A DNA stretch of 13,912 nt from Actinocrinis sp046724665 (GTDB taxonomy: Bacteria; Actinomycetota; Actinomycetes; Streptomycetales; Catenulisporaceae): contig JBKOWZ010000186.1 of the NCBI GenBank assembly GCA_046724665.1, positions 1 to 13,912 on the forward strand, read 5' to 3'. Numbering within the stretch: the first letter of the stretch is position 1; each line of letters begins with the position of its first letter. Below, piece after piece: positions 7,601 through 13,912 of the stretch. The position numbers were made by a program, and so were the translations under genes. The notes beneath the pieces were generated by a model, which did no database searches, was not told the origin of the DNA, and was given only the letters and a program-made list of their open reading frames with translations.

Positions 7601-10576
7601 TCAGTCTTCGGGTCCCAGGGCACGCGCGAGCAGTTCGGCCAGGTGGACGCCTTCGCGGCCGTTGCTGTCGAGCTCGTGGATCTGGGTGCGGCAGCTGAAT
7701 CCGTCGGCCAGTACCACGGTGTCCGGGTCGGCGGAGCGTACTGCGGGCAGCAGGACCTGTTCGGCGCACGCCTTGCTGACCTCGAGGTGGCCGCGTTCGA
7801 AGCCGAAGTTCCCCGCCAGGCCGCAGCAGCCCGAGTCCAGCCGCTCGGCGTCGGCGCCGCACCGCTCCAGCAGGCGCGCGTCGGCGTCCCAGCCGAGCAC
7901 GGCGTGTTGGTGGCAGTGCACCTGGGCGACGGCGTTGACGCCGTCGAGGCGCGGGGGCCGCCAGCCGGGAGTGTGCTCGGTCAGCAGTTCCGCGAGGGTG
8001 ACGGTCTGGTTGCGCAGCCGCTTGATGTCCAGGTCGTCGAGCAGTTCCGGGGCGTCTGCGCGGAAGACGGCGGTGCAGCTCGGTTCGAGTCCTACGACCA
8101 GGCCGCCGTCGCGTACGTGCGGCGCGAGTTCGGCGGCTGTACGGCGCAGTACGCGGCGCGCGGTCCCGAGTTGGCCGGTCGAGATCCACGTCAGGCCGCA
8201 GCACAGCGGGCGCGTGGGGACGTGCACCTGCCATCCCGCGTCCTCGAGCACGCGGACCGCGGCCTTGCCGATGTGCGGATGGAAGACGTTGGTGAACGTG
8301 TCCGGCCACAGCACGACCGTTCCGCGCGGACCGCTCGGGCTGGCCGGGTTGCCGCCGCGCCGCCCCCACCACTGTTGCAGCGTCTCGCGGGCGAACAGCG
8401 GGATCTGGCGTGGTTCGAGTCCTGCCGCGCGGGTCGCCGCGCGCGCTACCGGCCGGACTTGTGACAGTGTATTGACGGCGTTGGAGAGGCGCGATCGGGT
8501 GACGGCGGCCGCCAGCGCGGGAAGGTAGCCGAGCGCGTAGTGCGCGCGCGGACGCAGCCGGCCGCGGTAGTGGTGCGCGAGGAACTCGGCCTTGTACGTC
8601 GCCATGTCCACGTTGACCGGGCAGTCGCTCTTGCAGCCCTTGCACGCCAGGCACAGATCGAGCGCGTCGCGCACCTCGGTGGACCGCCAGCCGTCGGTGA
8701 TCGGCGAGTCCTCGTGGCCGCCGAGCATTTCGAACAGCAGCCGGGCCCGGCCACGAGTGGAATGCTCCTCCTCCAGGGTGACCTGGTACGACGGGCACAT
8801 CACCGCGCCCTGCGGATGAGCGTGCTGGCGGCATTTGCCCACGCCGACGCAGCGGTTCGCCGCCGCGACGAACGAACCGTCGTCCTCCGGATAGCTGAAG
8901 TACAGGGCGCCGTCGGCCCGCGGCGTCCAGGAGCGGCCGAGCCGCAGGTTCTCGTCCAGCCGGTACGGCGCGACGAGCTTGCCCGGGTTCATCCGGTCCA
9001 TCGGGTCGAAGATCGCCTTCAGCTCGCCGAACGCGCGCACGATCGTCTCGCCGAACATGCGCGGCAGCAGTTCGCCGCGGGACTGGCCGTCGCCGTGCTC
9101 GCCGGAGAACGAGCCGCCGTAGGAGGCGACCAGGTCCGCCGCGCGCCGCATGAACCGCCGGTAGGTGGCCACACCGTCGGCGTCGAGCAGGTCGAAGGGG
9201 ATGCGCGTGTGCACGCAGCCCTGGCCGAAGTGACCGTACAGGCTCGGCGCGGTGTCCTCGGCGTAGCCGAACTCGCGATAGAGCCCCTCCAGGTCGCGCA
9301 GGTAGTCCCCGAGCCGCTCCGGCGGCACCGCCGAGTCCTCCCAGCCCTCCCAGGTGTCCGGGCGGCCCGGGATGTGTGCCGTCGCGCCGAGTCCGGCCTC
9401 GCGCACCTGCCACAGTTCGTCCTCGCGCTCCGGCTCGTCGAGGAATTCCACGTCCGGCGCATGCTCGGACTCGCCGACGGCGTCGAGCATCCGATGCGCG
9501 GCCCGGTCGGATTCCTCGAGGGTGTCCGCGCCGAACTGGACCATCAGGTACGCGCTGCCTTCCGGCAGCTTGCCCAGCGCCTCGGGGTTCAGGTGCTTGA
9601 TCCGCTGGTCCCTGATGAGGCGGTAGTCGAGCCCTTCGAGCGCGATCGGCCGGTGCGGCAGGATCGCGGGAACCGCGTCGGCGGCCTTGGCCACGCCGTC
9701 GAAGCCGAGCACGACCAGCGTGCGCTCCTTGACCACCGGCACGAGTTCGAGTTCCGCGCGAAGCACCGTCACCAGCGTGGACTCGCTGCCGACGAGCAGG
9801 CCCGCGACGTCGAAGCCGTGCTCGGGCAGCAGCGAGTCGAGGTTGTAGCCGGAGACCCGGCGCGGGATGTCGGGGTAGCGCAGGCGGATCTCGTCCGCGT
9901 AGCGCTCGCGCAGCAGCCGCAGCCGCCGATACACCGAGGCGCGCGGGTCGCCACGGCGCTCGATCGCGGCGTACTCGTCGTCGCCGGTCTCGCCGCACCA
10001 AAACCGGGTGCCGTCGTAGAGCAGGACGTCGAGGCGTTTGACGTTATCGACGACCTTGCCGGTGTGTTGCGCCGTCGCCCCGCACGAGTTGTTGCCGATC
10101 ATGCCGCCGAGCGTGCAGTTCGCATGCGTCGCCGGCTGCGGGCCATAACGCAGGCCGTACTGCGCCAGCTGCCGGTTGAGCACATCCAGCACGATGCCCG
10201 GCTCGACCACGCACGTACGCGCCTGCGCATCGACCGAGATCAGCCGGTTGCAGTACTTGGCCCAGTCGAGCACCACGGCAGTGTTCGTGCACTGACCGGC
10301 CAGGCTCGTGCCGCCGCCTCGGGAGAGGATCGGCGCGCCGTAATCCCGGCACACCGCCACCGCCTCGACGGCGGCGTCCACACTGCGCGGCACGACGACA
10401 CCGATCGGCACCTGCCGGAAGTTCGAGGCGTCTGTGGAGTACGCGCCACGGGTCCCGGCGTCGAACCGCACCTCACCGTCCACCCGCTCCTCGAGGGCGC
10501 GGCGCAGCGCGAAGACGTCCACGTTCGGCGCCGGGGGGTGAGCCACGACCGGTGCCGGCAGATCCACTGTCGTCAT
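7601..10576 (-). CDS. FAD-linked oxidase / Fe-S oxidoreductase (D-lactate/glycolate dehydrogenase type), 991 aa
   Basis: Predicted respiratory 2-hydroxyacid dehydrogenase joining a flavin domain and an electron-accepting Fe-S domain in one chain, roughly GlcD plus GlcF. The PCMH-type FAD domain (about 50-220) shows RGGGTSLAGQ (86-95) and GGMIGNNSCGA (157-167). The FAD-oxidase C domain (about 260-530) contains GEHGDG with H494. The Fe-S part has CVGVGKC (C576, C582), a CxxCxxCxxxCP cluster (C642, C645, C648, C652), and two CCG-type motifs (C792-C793 and C917-C918). Length fits large single-chain actinobacterial homologues. The start at 10576 begins MTTVDLP just before the conserved region; the frame is open upstream to 10777, but that stretch overlaps the neighbouring gene's end. 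No ribosome binding site is visible, and a SigB-like element ends only 10 nt before the ATG, suggesting a leaderless mRNA. The substrate is inferred from the family. Confidence 0.92.
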   Translation of the reverse strand: MTTVDLPAPVVAHPPAPNVDVFALRRALEERVDGEVRFDAGTRGAYSTDASNFRQVPIGVVVPRSVDAAVEAVAVCRDYGAPILSRGGGTSLAGQCTNTAVVLDWAKYCNRLISVDAQARTCVVEPGIVLDVLNRQLAQYGLRYGPQPATHANCTLGGMIGNNSCGATAQHTGKVVDNVKRLDVLLYDGTRFWCGETGDDEYAAIERRGDPRASVYRRLRLLRERYADEIRLRYPDIPRRVSGYNLDSLLPEHGFDVAGLLVGSESTLVTVLRAELELVPVVKERTLVVLGFDGVAKAADAVPAILPHRPIALEGLDYRLIRDQRIKHLNPEALGKLPEGSAYLMVQFGADTLEESDRAAHRMLDAVGESEHAPDVEFLDEPEREDELWQVREAGLGATAHIPGRPDTWEGWEDSAVPPERLGDYLRDLEGLYREFGYAEDTAPSLYGHFGQGCVHTRIPFDLLDADGVATYRRFMRRAADLVASYGGSFSGEHGDGQSRGELLPRMFGETIVRAFGELKAIFDPMDRMNPGKLVAPYRLDENLRLGRSWTPRADGALYFSYPEDDGSFVAAANRCVGVGKCRQHAHPQGAVMCPSYQVTLEEEHSTRGRARLLFEMLGGHEDSPITDGWRSTEVRDALDLCLACKGCKSDCPVNVDMATYKAEFLAHHYRGRLRPRAHYALGYLPALAAAVTRSRLSNAVNTLSQVRPVARAATRAAGLEPRQIPLFARETLQQWWGRRGGNPASPSGPRGTVVLWPDTFTNVFHPHIGKAAVRVLEDAGWQVHVPTRPLCCGLTWISTGQLGTARRVLRRTAAELAPHVRDGGLVVGLEPSCTAVFRADAPELLDDLDIKRLRNQTVTLAELLTEHTPGWRPPRLDGVNAVAQVHCHQHAVLGWDADARLLERCGADAERLDSGCCGLAGNFGFERGHLEVSKACAEQVLLPAVRSADPDTVVLADGFSCRTQIHELDSNGREGVHLAELLARALGPED

Positions 10577-10586
10577 GCGCAAGCTG

Positions 10587-10611
10587 GTAACCGGAGCCAC
10601 TTCGGACAAAC
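10587..10611 (-). promoter_or_regulatory. SigB-like promoter of the FAD/Fe-S oxidoreductase gene
   Basis: On the minus strand GTTT (10611-10608), 15 nt, then GGTTAC (10592-10587). This differs by one base from the Streptomyces SigB consensus GTTT-N14-16-GGGTAC. The -10 element ends 10 nt before the ATG at 10576, so transcription would start within a few bases of the start codon. Confidence 0.45.
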
Positions 10612-10623
10612 TACGCGAGCGGT

Positions 10624-10642
10624 GGAATACGATCTTTATTCC
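10624..10642. promoter_or_regulatory. Inverted repeat upstream of the FAD/Fe-S gene, candidate operator
   Basis: GGAATA-N7-TATTCC is a perfect 6-bp dyad in an unusually AT-rich patch between two same-strand genes. It lies just upstream of the putative -35 element at 10608-10611, as a regulator binding site would. The cognate regulator is unknown. Confidence 0.35.
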
Positions 10643-10664
10643 GTTTTGATGGCTCGAAGGCGCG

Positions 10665-11768
10665 TCAAGCGCTGCCGCGTAGTAGTGCTCCGGCGGCGCT
10701 CCGGGGGCCGGGTTCGCCGGCTGTGAGTACCAGCAAGCGGCCGCCCATGCGCACCAGTTCCCGCACCAGCACGTCACCGGCCCGGTCGCGTCGAGTGGCC
10801 GCGGCGCGCACCTCGCTCAGCTCCTCGGGATGCAGCGCCACCTGGCCCGGCTCGGGACCCCACCACAGCGGCGCGTCCATCTCCGGCGCGCCGTAACGCA
10901 ACAGGAGCGTGTCAACCAAGCCGCCACGCAGCGCCTCGACCACCGGGGTCATGCCGTCCACCGCGCCGCCGTCAGCCAGCCGGCCCTCGAACCTCGCGGC
11001 GATCTCGAGCCGCTCGCGCGCCTCGAGGTGGGCGGCGGCGACCTGCGCAGCACGCCGGGCCAGGTCGCGAGCGTCGCCTGCGCCGCGCCCCACGCCGTCC
11101 AGCGACACCGCGCGGGGCCGCCACACCGGAGCCAGATGCTCCAGCAGCATGCCCCTGGCACGCACGTCCCCGCTCGCCGCGATCAGCGCGGCGTGGTGTG
11201 ATGCGGCGGCCTGCTCGACCCGGGCCGCCACGCCACGCGCGTTGGCGTCCCAGGTGTTCTCCGCCCGACGCTGGTAGCGCGCCTGGTTCCAGTCACCCGT
11301 TCCGACCTTGGTGATCGGATGGGTCGAGCCGCCGACCTGTTCGCGGGCACTCACGCCGACCGGGGTGTGCACCTCGATGTCCGCGCCCATGCGATCGACC
11401 AGGACCAGCACATGCGCCGGGATGTCCGGGTACTGCGCGAGCAGCGGCATGACGTCCGGAACCGCGGCGAAGCAGGCGCGGTCGGCGACGTTCGGCGAGA
11501 GCAGTTCCTCCTGGAGCAGGACCTCTCCCCCGGCGGCGAAGATCGCCTGACCGCGCGGGTGCGGCAGGCCGCGGTCCGTGCCCACCACGGCGTCGATCGC
11601 GCCGAGGGTCTCGGCGTCGGCGCCCTGCGCGTCGAGCCGTCCGCGCAGCTCGCGCCACCTCAGCTCGATCATGCGGCCGGCGGTGGCAGAGGCGCGGTCG
11701 GTACCCAGGTACACCGACACGCACGGGCCCGGGTGGTCATAGAGCGGCTTGAGAAATGCGACATCCAT
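10665..11768 (-). CDS. Vms1/baeRF-family (Rv2629-like) protein, 367 aa
   Basis: Probable cytoplasmic protein of the bacterial eRF1-like (baeRF) / Vms1 group, represented in mycobacteria by the dormancy-linked Rv2629. It begins MDVAFLKPLYDHPGPCVSVYL, matching the family's usual opening. A central segment GTGDWNQARYQRRAENTW (about 174-191) lies where the family has its conserved glycine/glutamine loop. The C-terminal half contains LVDTLLLRYGAP and a final VLTAGEPG segment. The start at 11768 is chosen because GGGGAGG lies 7 nt upstream; the frame remains open further upstream but lacks family sequence there. A SigB-like element precedes it. The FAD/Fe-S gene follows 88 bp downstream on the same strand but has its own promoter candidate. 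A role in ribosome rescue or stress is inferred from the family only. Confidence 0.8.
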   Translation of the reverse strand: MDVAFLKPLYDHPGPCVSVYLGTDRASATAGRMIELRWRELRGRLDAQGADAETLGAIDAVVGTDRGLPHPRGQAIFAAGGEVLLQEELLSPNVADRACFAAVPDVMPLLAQYPDIPAHVLVLVDRMGADIEVHTPVGVSAREQVGGSTHPITKVGTGDWNQARYQRRAENTWDANARGVAARVEQAAASHHAALIAASGDVRARGMLLEHLAPVWRPRAVSLDGVGRGAGDARDLARRAAQVAAAHLEARERLEIAARFEGRLADGGAVDGMTPVVEALRGGLVDTLLLRYGAPEMDAPLWWGPEPGQVALHPEELSEVRAAATRRDRAGDVLVRELVRMGGRLLVLTAGEPGPRSAAGALLRGSA

Positions 11769-11775
11769 CTCGAAA

Positions 11776-11782
11776 CCTCCCC
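11776..11782 (-). promoter_or_regulatory. Ribosome binding site of the baeRF gene
   Basis: GGGGAGG on the minus strand, 7 nt before the ATG at 11768; it fixes the start. Confidence 0.8.
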
Positions 11783-11808
11783 GTACTTCACGTGGCCATC
11801 GGCTTCGG

Positions 11809-11833
11809 CTACCCACACCGGGCTGCGTCAACC
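11809..11833 (-). promoter_or_regulatory. SigB-like promoter of the baeRF gene
   Basis: On the minus strand GGTT (11833-11830), 15 nt, then GGGTAG (11814-11809). This matches GNNTN14-16GGGTAY except the last base. A TTGACG also overlaps the -35 side. The ATG is 40 nt downstream, with a strong ribosome binding site between. Confidence 0.5.
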
Positions 11834-11853
11834 GAATGGGGTCTGTGGGCGGT

Positions 11854-11880
11854 TCACCCGTTTTCGTGCTGATTGGGTGA
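11854..11880. repeat. Inverted repeat in the divergent intergenic region
   Basis: TCACCC (11854-11859) and GGGTGA (11875-11880) form a perfect dyad with a 15-nt spacer. It sits between the divergent baeRF and acidic-protein genes. It may be an operator for either gene. A promoter for the plus-strand gene is not obvious. Confidence 0.3.
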
Positions 11881-11939
11881 CGGCTCAGGCGGGCACCCGC
11901 GATCTCGTGAACGGTCAGGCCGCAGGTGTCCGGCTGAAC

Positions 11940-11944
11940 GGAGG
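11940..11944 (+). promoter_or_regulatory. Ribosome binding site of the acidic small protein gene
   Basis: GGAGG lies 10 nt before the ATG at 11955. An in-frame GTG at 11946 is too close to it, so the ATG is preferred. Confidence 0.6.
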
Positions 11945-11954
11945 TGTGGCAGGA

Positions 11955-12236
11955 ATGGATCGCGACAGCAGCAAGCGCGGGCCACGGCTCGACGAGGAGA
12001 TGAAGAAGGAGGTCGAGGGCCAGATACGCTCCGGCCGCCCCACACGGGCCGAGGAGTGGCACGACCCCGAGCCACAGGAGGACGAGAACACCCCCGACGT
12101 CGAGGAGGAGATCGAGGCCCGTCTGGCAGCGGAGAGGGGGCGCACCGAGGCCGGGGGCGGCGATGCCGAGGGTGGCGCCGAGGCCGAGTCAGCGGGTGGC
12201 GAGTCCGGGCAGACCGCGAGCGAGCGCGAGGGGTGA
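11955..12236 (+). CDS. Small acidic protein like the N-terminal leader of DUF2795 proteins, 93 aa
   Basis: Highly charged, hydrophilic protein with no membrane segment: 28 of 93 residues are Asp or Glu. Residues 1-42 (SSKRGPRLDEEMKKEVEG, then GRPTRAEEWHDPEP) resemble the conserved N-terminal segment of actinobacterial DUF2795-type proteins. The DUF2795 domain that normally follows is absent. Residues 43-66 are an acidic, probably helical stretch (VEEEIEARLAAERG). The remainder is a Gly/Glu/Ala/Ser-rich low-complexity tail, probably disordered. A GGAGG precedes the ATG. The frame is open far upstream only as an antisense shadow of the baeRF gene. It is transcribed divergently from baeRF. Function unknown; the resemblance is from memory of the family. 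Confidence 0.7.
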   Translation: MDRDSSKRGPRLDEEMKKEVEGQIRSGRPTRAEEWHDPEPQEDENTPDVEEEIEARLAAERGRTEAGGGDAEGGAEAESAGGESGQTASEREG

Positions 12237-12266
12237 GCGGGACGAGGGAGCAGTGACCGTGGCAAG

Positions 12267-12302
12267 CCAGAGGGGGCGCGCCGACTCAGACGCGCCCTCT
12301 GG
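12267..12302. terminator. Hairpin between convergent acidic-protein and PEBP genes
   Basis: CCAGAGGGGGCGCG (12267-12280) pairs with CGCGCCCTCTGG (12291-12302) around a 10-nt loop, with two extra G on the left arm. It lies 30 bp after the acidic gene's stop and 76 bp beyond the PEBP gene's stop, so it is a likely terminator. The rest of 12237-12378 shows nothing else. Confidence 0.6.
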
Positions 12303-12378
12303 GACTGTGACGATCTGTGGACGCCCCACCGGACCGGCTACCACGGCGAGCGGGAACGCGCCGGACGTGCCCGCCTGT

Positions 12379-12834
12379 TCACCTGCTGTAGGTTCCGACC
12401 AGCGACGCCGTGGTCAGCGCTTTGTTGCGCAGCGGGGCCAGTTCGTCCGCGGTGAACCCCGGCCGCAGGCCGGAGTGCTCGGGCAGGGCGTAGAGGCGGA
12501 AGAAGTACCGGTGCGGCTTGTCCCCCGGCGGGGGATGCGGACCGCCATAGCCGGGGCTGCCGAAGCCGTTGCGTCCGGCGACTGCGCGCGCGGGCTGCCT
12601 GCCCGCCTCCAGCCCGCCCTCTTCGGGCGGGATGCCGGCCAGCAGCCAGTGCACGAAGCCGCCGCCGGGCGCGTCCGGATCCTCGCAGACCAGCGCGAGT
12701 TCCGCGGTGCCGTCGGGTATCTCGCTCCACATCAGCGGCGGGGAGAAGTCCCCGCGCTCGTGGGAGTACTGGTTCGGGATCGACGCCTGATCGCTGAACG
12801 CCGGGCTGCGTAGATGCATCGTCGTTTCAGTCAT
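12379..12834 (-). CDS. YbhB/YbcL-family PEBP (Raf kinase inhibitor-like) protein, 151 aa
   Basis: Small phosphatidylethanolamine-binding-protein fold of the bacterial YbhB/YbcL type, probably cytoplasmic; no signal peptide is visible. The family marks are present: LRSPAFSDQASIPNQYS at the start, SPPLMWSEIP (31-40), the ligand-pocket motif DPDAP (52-56) with H62 in VHWLL, and GPHPPPGDKPHRYFFRLYAL (about 98-117). Length fits the family (150-180). The start at 12834 gives MTETTMHL, close to the usual start. A GAGGG about 12 nt upstream is a poor ribosome binding site, and the frame is open upstream, so a somewhat different start cannot be excluded. It lies 118 bp downstream of the same-strand SDR gene. 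The biochemical role of bacterial members is poorly known. Confidence 0.9.
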   Translation of the reverse strand: MTETTMHLRSPAFSDQASIPNQYSHERGDFSPPLMWSEIPDGTAELALVCEDPDAPGGGFVHWLLAGIPPEEGGLEAGRQPARAVAGRNGFGSPGYGGPHPPPGDKPHRYFFRLYALPEHSGLRPGFTADELAPLRNKALTTASLVGTYSR

Positions 12835-12952
12835 GAGCGCGCTTTGCCCTCTGGCGCGTGAGGCATGCGCCGTGACCGCAAACCTGTGAGCCATGTGGTG
12901 GTGGCCAGCGAATGCGCGGTCACCGGCTGCTCCCGAGTGCGGCCAGGCGGCG

Positions 12953-13912
12953 TCACGTGGGGCGGCGCGTCGAGCTTCGGCCCGATCGGCGCACTGCTCC
13001 GGCGCCGGCCGCCACGGCACCGGCCGCCACTGCGGCGAACGCCTTGCGGTGCATCGCGAGCGTCGTCATCGGGCTGTGCGCGTGCTGCAACGAGTCGAAG
13101 TCGCCGTGTGCGCCCTGATCCGCCGTCACCGGCTGCCACAGGTTGTCCTCGGCATCGGGATCGGCCGGCTCGTCGGTCAGCTGCGAGTCCACGGCGGTGC
13201 GAGCCAGGTAACGGTCCAGCCTGCCCGGCGCGAGCCGTCCGGCGAGGATGGCGGCGCCGGTGATCGCGCCGACCCACAGTTCACGGCGACGCGGATGCCC
13301 GGCCGTCCACACGATCGCCCTCGCCGCGATCTCCGGGGCGTAGATCGGCGGGACCGGCATCGGCTTGCGCGCCATACGCGAGCGCACGATCCGGAACTGC
13401 GGGGTGTTCATCGCGGGCAGTTGCACCATGCCGATGGTCACCGGGCTGCCGTCGTGCATCAGCTCGGTGCGCACCGAGTCGGTGAAGCCCTTGATCGCGT
13501 GTTTCGAGCCGCAGTACGCGGACTGCAACGGGATCCCGTGGTACGCCAGCGCGCTGCCCACCTGCACGACACGGCCGTGTGCGCGCGGAACCATCCGACG
13601 CAGCGCGGCCCGGGTGCCGTTGACCGCGCCGAGGTAGGTCACCTGGGTGACACGTTCGTACTCCTGCGCGGTGATTTCGAGGAAGGGCGCGAACACGGCG
13701 GTCATCGCGTTGTTGACCCAGAAGTCGATCGGGCCCAGCCGGGCCTCGATGCGGGCCGCGGCTTCCTCGACCTCGTCCGCGTTCGCGACGTCGGCCGGCG
13801 CGATGACCGCGTCGGCCCCGAGCAGCGCGACCTCCGCGGCGGCGCTCTCCAGGCCGCCGAGGTCCCGGGCGATCAGGCCGACGTCCGCGCCCGCGCGGGC
13901 GAAGGCACGGGC
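12953..13912 (-). CDS. Short-chain dehydrogenase/reductase (SDR), 3' part, N-terminus outside the window
   Basis: NAD(P)-dependent oxidoreductase of the classical SDR type. The frame is open to the last base, so the start and the TGxxxGxG cofactor motif lie outside. Counting from base 13912: WVNNA (around 65-69) is the NNAG-type motif. Catalytic S120 (VQVGSALAYHG) is followed by Y133 and K137 in YCGSK, the full S-x12-Y-x3-K set. A segment MVQLPAMNTPQF follows in the substrate/cofactor loop. The C-terminus extends past the SDR core: NLWQPV, GAHGDF, then an Ala/Gly-rich stretch (AAVAAGAVAAGAGAV) that may be a membrane anchor, and a basic end. Similar extended SDRs occur in actinobacteria. The substrate is unknown. 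The PEBP gene follows 118 bp downstream; co-transcription is possible. Confidence 0.9.
   Translation of the reverse strand, partial: ARAFARAGADVGLIARDLGGLESAAAEVALLGADAVIAPADVANADEVEEAAARIEARLGPIDFWVNNAMTAVFAPFLEITAQEYERVTQVTYLGAVNGTRAALRRMVPRAHGRVVQVGSALAYHGIPLQSAYCGSKHAIKGFTDSVRTELMHDGSPVTIGMVQLPAMNTPQFRIVRSRMARKPMPVPPIYAPEIAARAIVWTAGHPRRRELWVGAITGAAILAGRLAPGRLDRYLARTAVDSQLTDEPADPDAEDNLWQPVTADQGAHGDFDSLQHAHSPMTTLAMHRKAFAAVAAGAVAAGAGAVRRSGRSSTRRPT

Noticed and set aside
7530..10001. 823-residue minus-strand frame overlapping the FAD/Fe-S gene
   Set aside because: Wrong frame of the same strand, Arg/Pro-rich, no motif; it runs through the terminator hairpin.
8540..10726. 728-residue open frame antisense to the FAD/Fe-S gene
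   Set aside because: Low-complexity Arg/Val/Ala composition and no family motif; a shadow of a gene with clear catalytic and Fe-S motifs.
10577..10777. N-terminal extension of the FAD/Fe-S protein from 10777
   Set aside because: It overlaps the end of the baeRF gene, is Trp/Cys-rich and unlike the family, and the promoter candidate lies inside it.
11319..11954. Upstream extension of the acidic protein frame
   Set aside because: It is antisense to the baeRF gene; the ribosome binding site at 11940-11944 and family resemblance begin at 11955.
13000..13040. Repeated CCGGCCGCCAC units as a repeat element
   Set aside because: Two imperfect copies that encode the Ala/Gly-rich C-terminal stretch of the SDR; explained by coding bias.

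Overview
The window is very GC-rich, its codons mostly end in G or C, its intergenic gaps are short, and its promoters and gene families are typical of actinomycetes. A soil, polysaccharide-degrading, Streptomyces- or Catenulispora-like actinobacterium is the best guess; genus cannot be fixed from the sequence. I saw no tRNA, rRNA, CRISPR array, insertion sequence or prophage.

Left part (1-5700, plus strand): two carbohydrate-active enzymes. The first is a 5'-truncated GH30 hydrolase whose (beta/alpha)8 barrel is interrupted, right after beta-strand 2, by a complete three-repeat ricin-type (CBM13) lectin domain. After a 404-bp gap comes a 1209-residue secreted GH3 enzyme with a signal peptide, both catalytic domains, a fibronectin-like domain, a Big_2-type Ig domain, a NEW3-like domain and a C-terminal jelly-roll-like module. 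A 16-bp hairpin closes this unit. The two enzymes probably cooperate outside the cell on a plant or fungal glycan.

Middle and right part (5744-13912): small housekeeping and stress-type genes on both strands. In order they are a CDF-family metal transporter broken by a one-base frameshift (-); a ChaB/Rho-N protein (+); a 991-residue FAD plus Fe-S oxidoreductase of the D-lactate/glycolate dehydrogenase type (-); a Vms1/baeRF (Rv2629-like) protein (-); a 93-residue acidic protein resembling the N-terminal leader of DUF2795 proteins but lacking that domain (+); a PEBP (YbhB/YbcL) protein (-); and the 3' part of a short-chain dehydrogenase (-).

The most coherent new observation is regulatory. 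The ChaB, FAD/Fe-S and baeRF genes each have upstream a GNNT-N15-GGGTAG-like element, close to the stress sigma factor SigB consensus known from Streptomyces (GNNTN14-16GGGTAY). With the gene content, this suggests an osmotic/oxidative stress locus. The FAD/Fe-S gene would then be leaderless or nearly so, in line with its lack of a ribosome binding site. No clearly novel defence or mobile system is visible. The GH30 lectin insertion and the shared stress-type promoters are the points most worth following.
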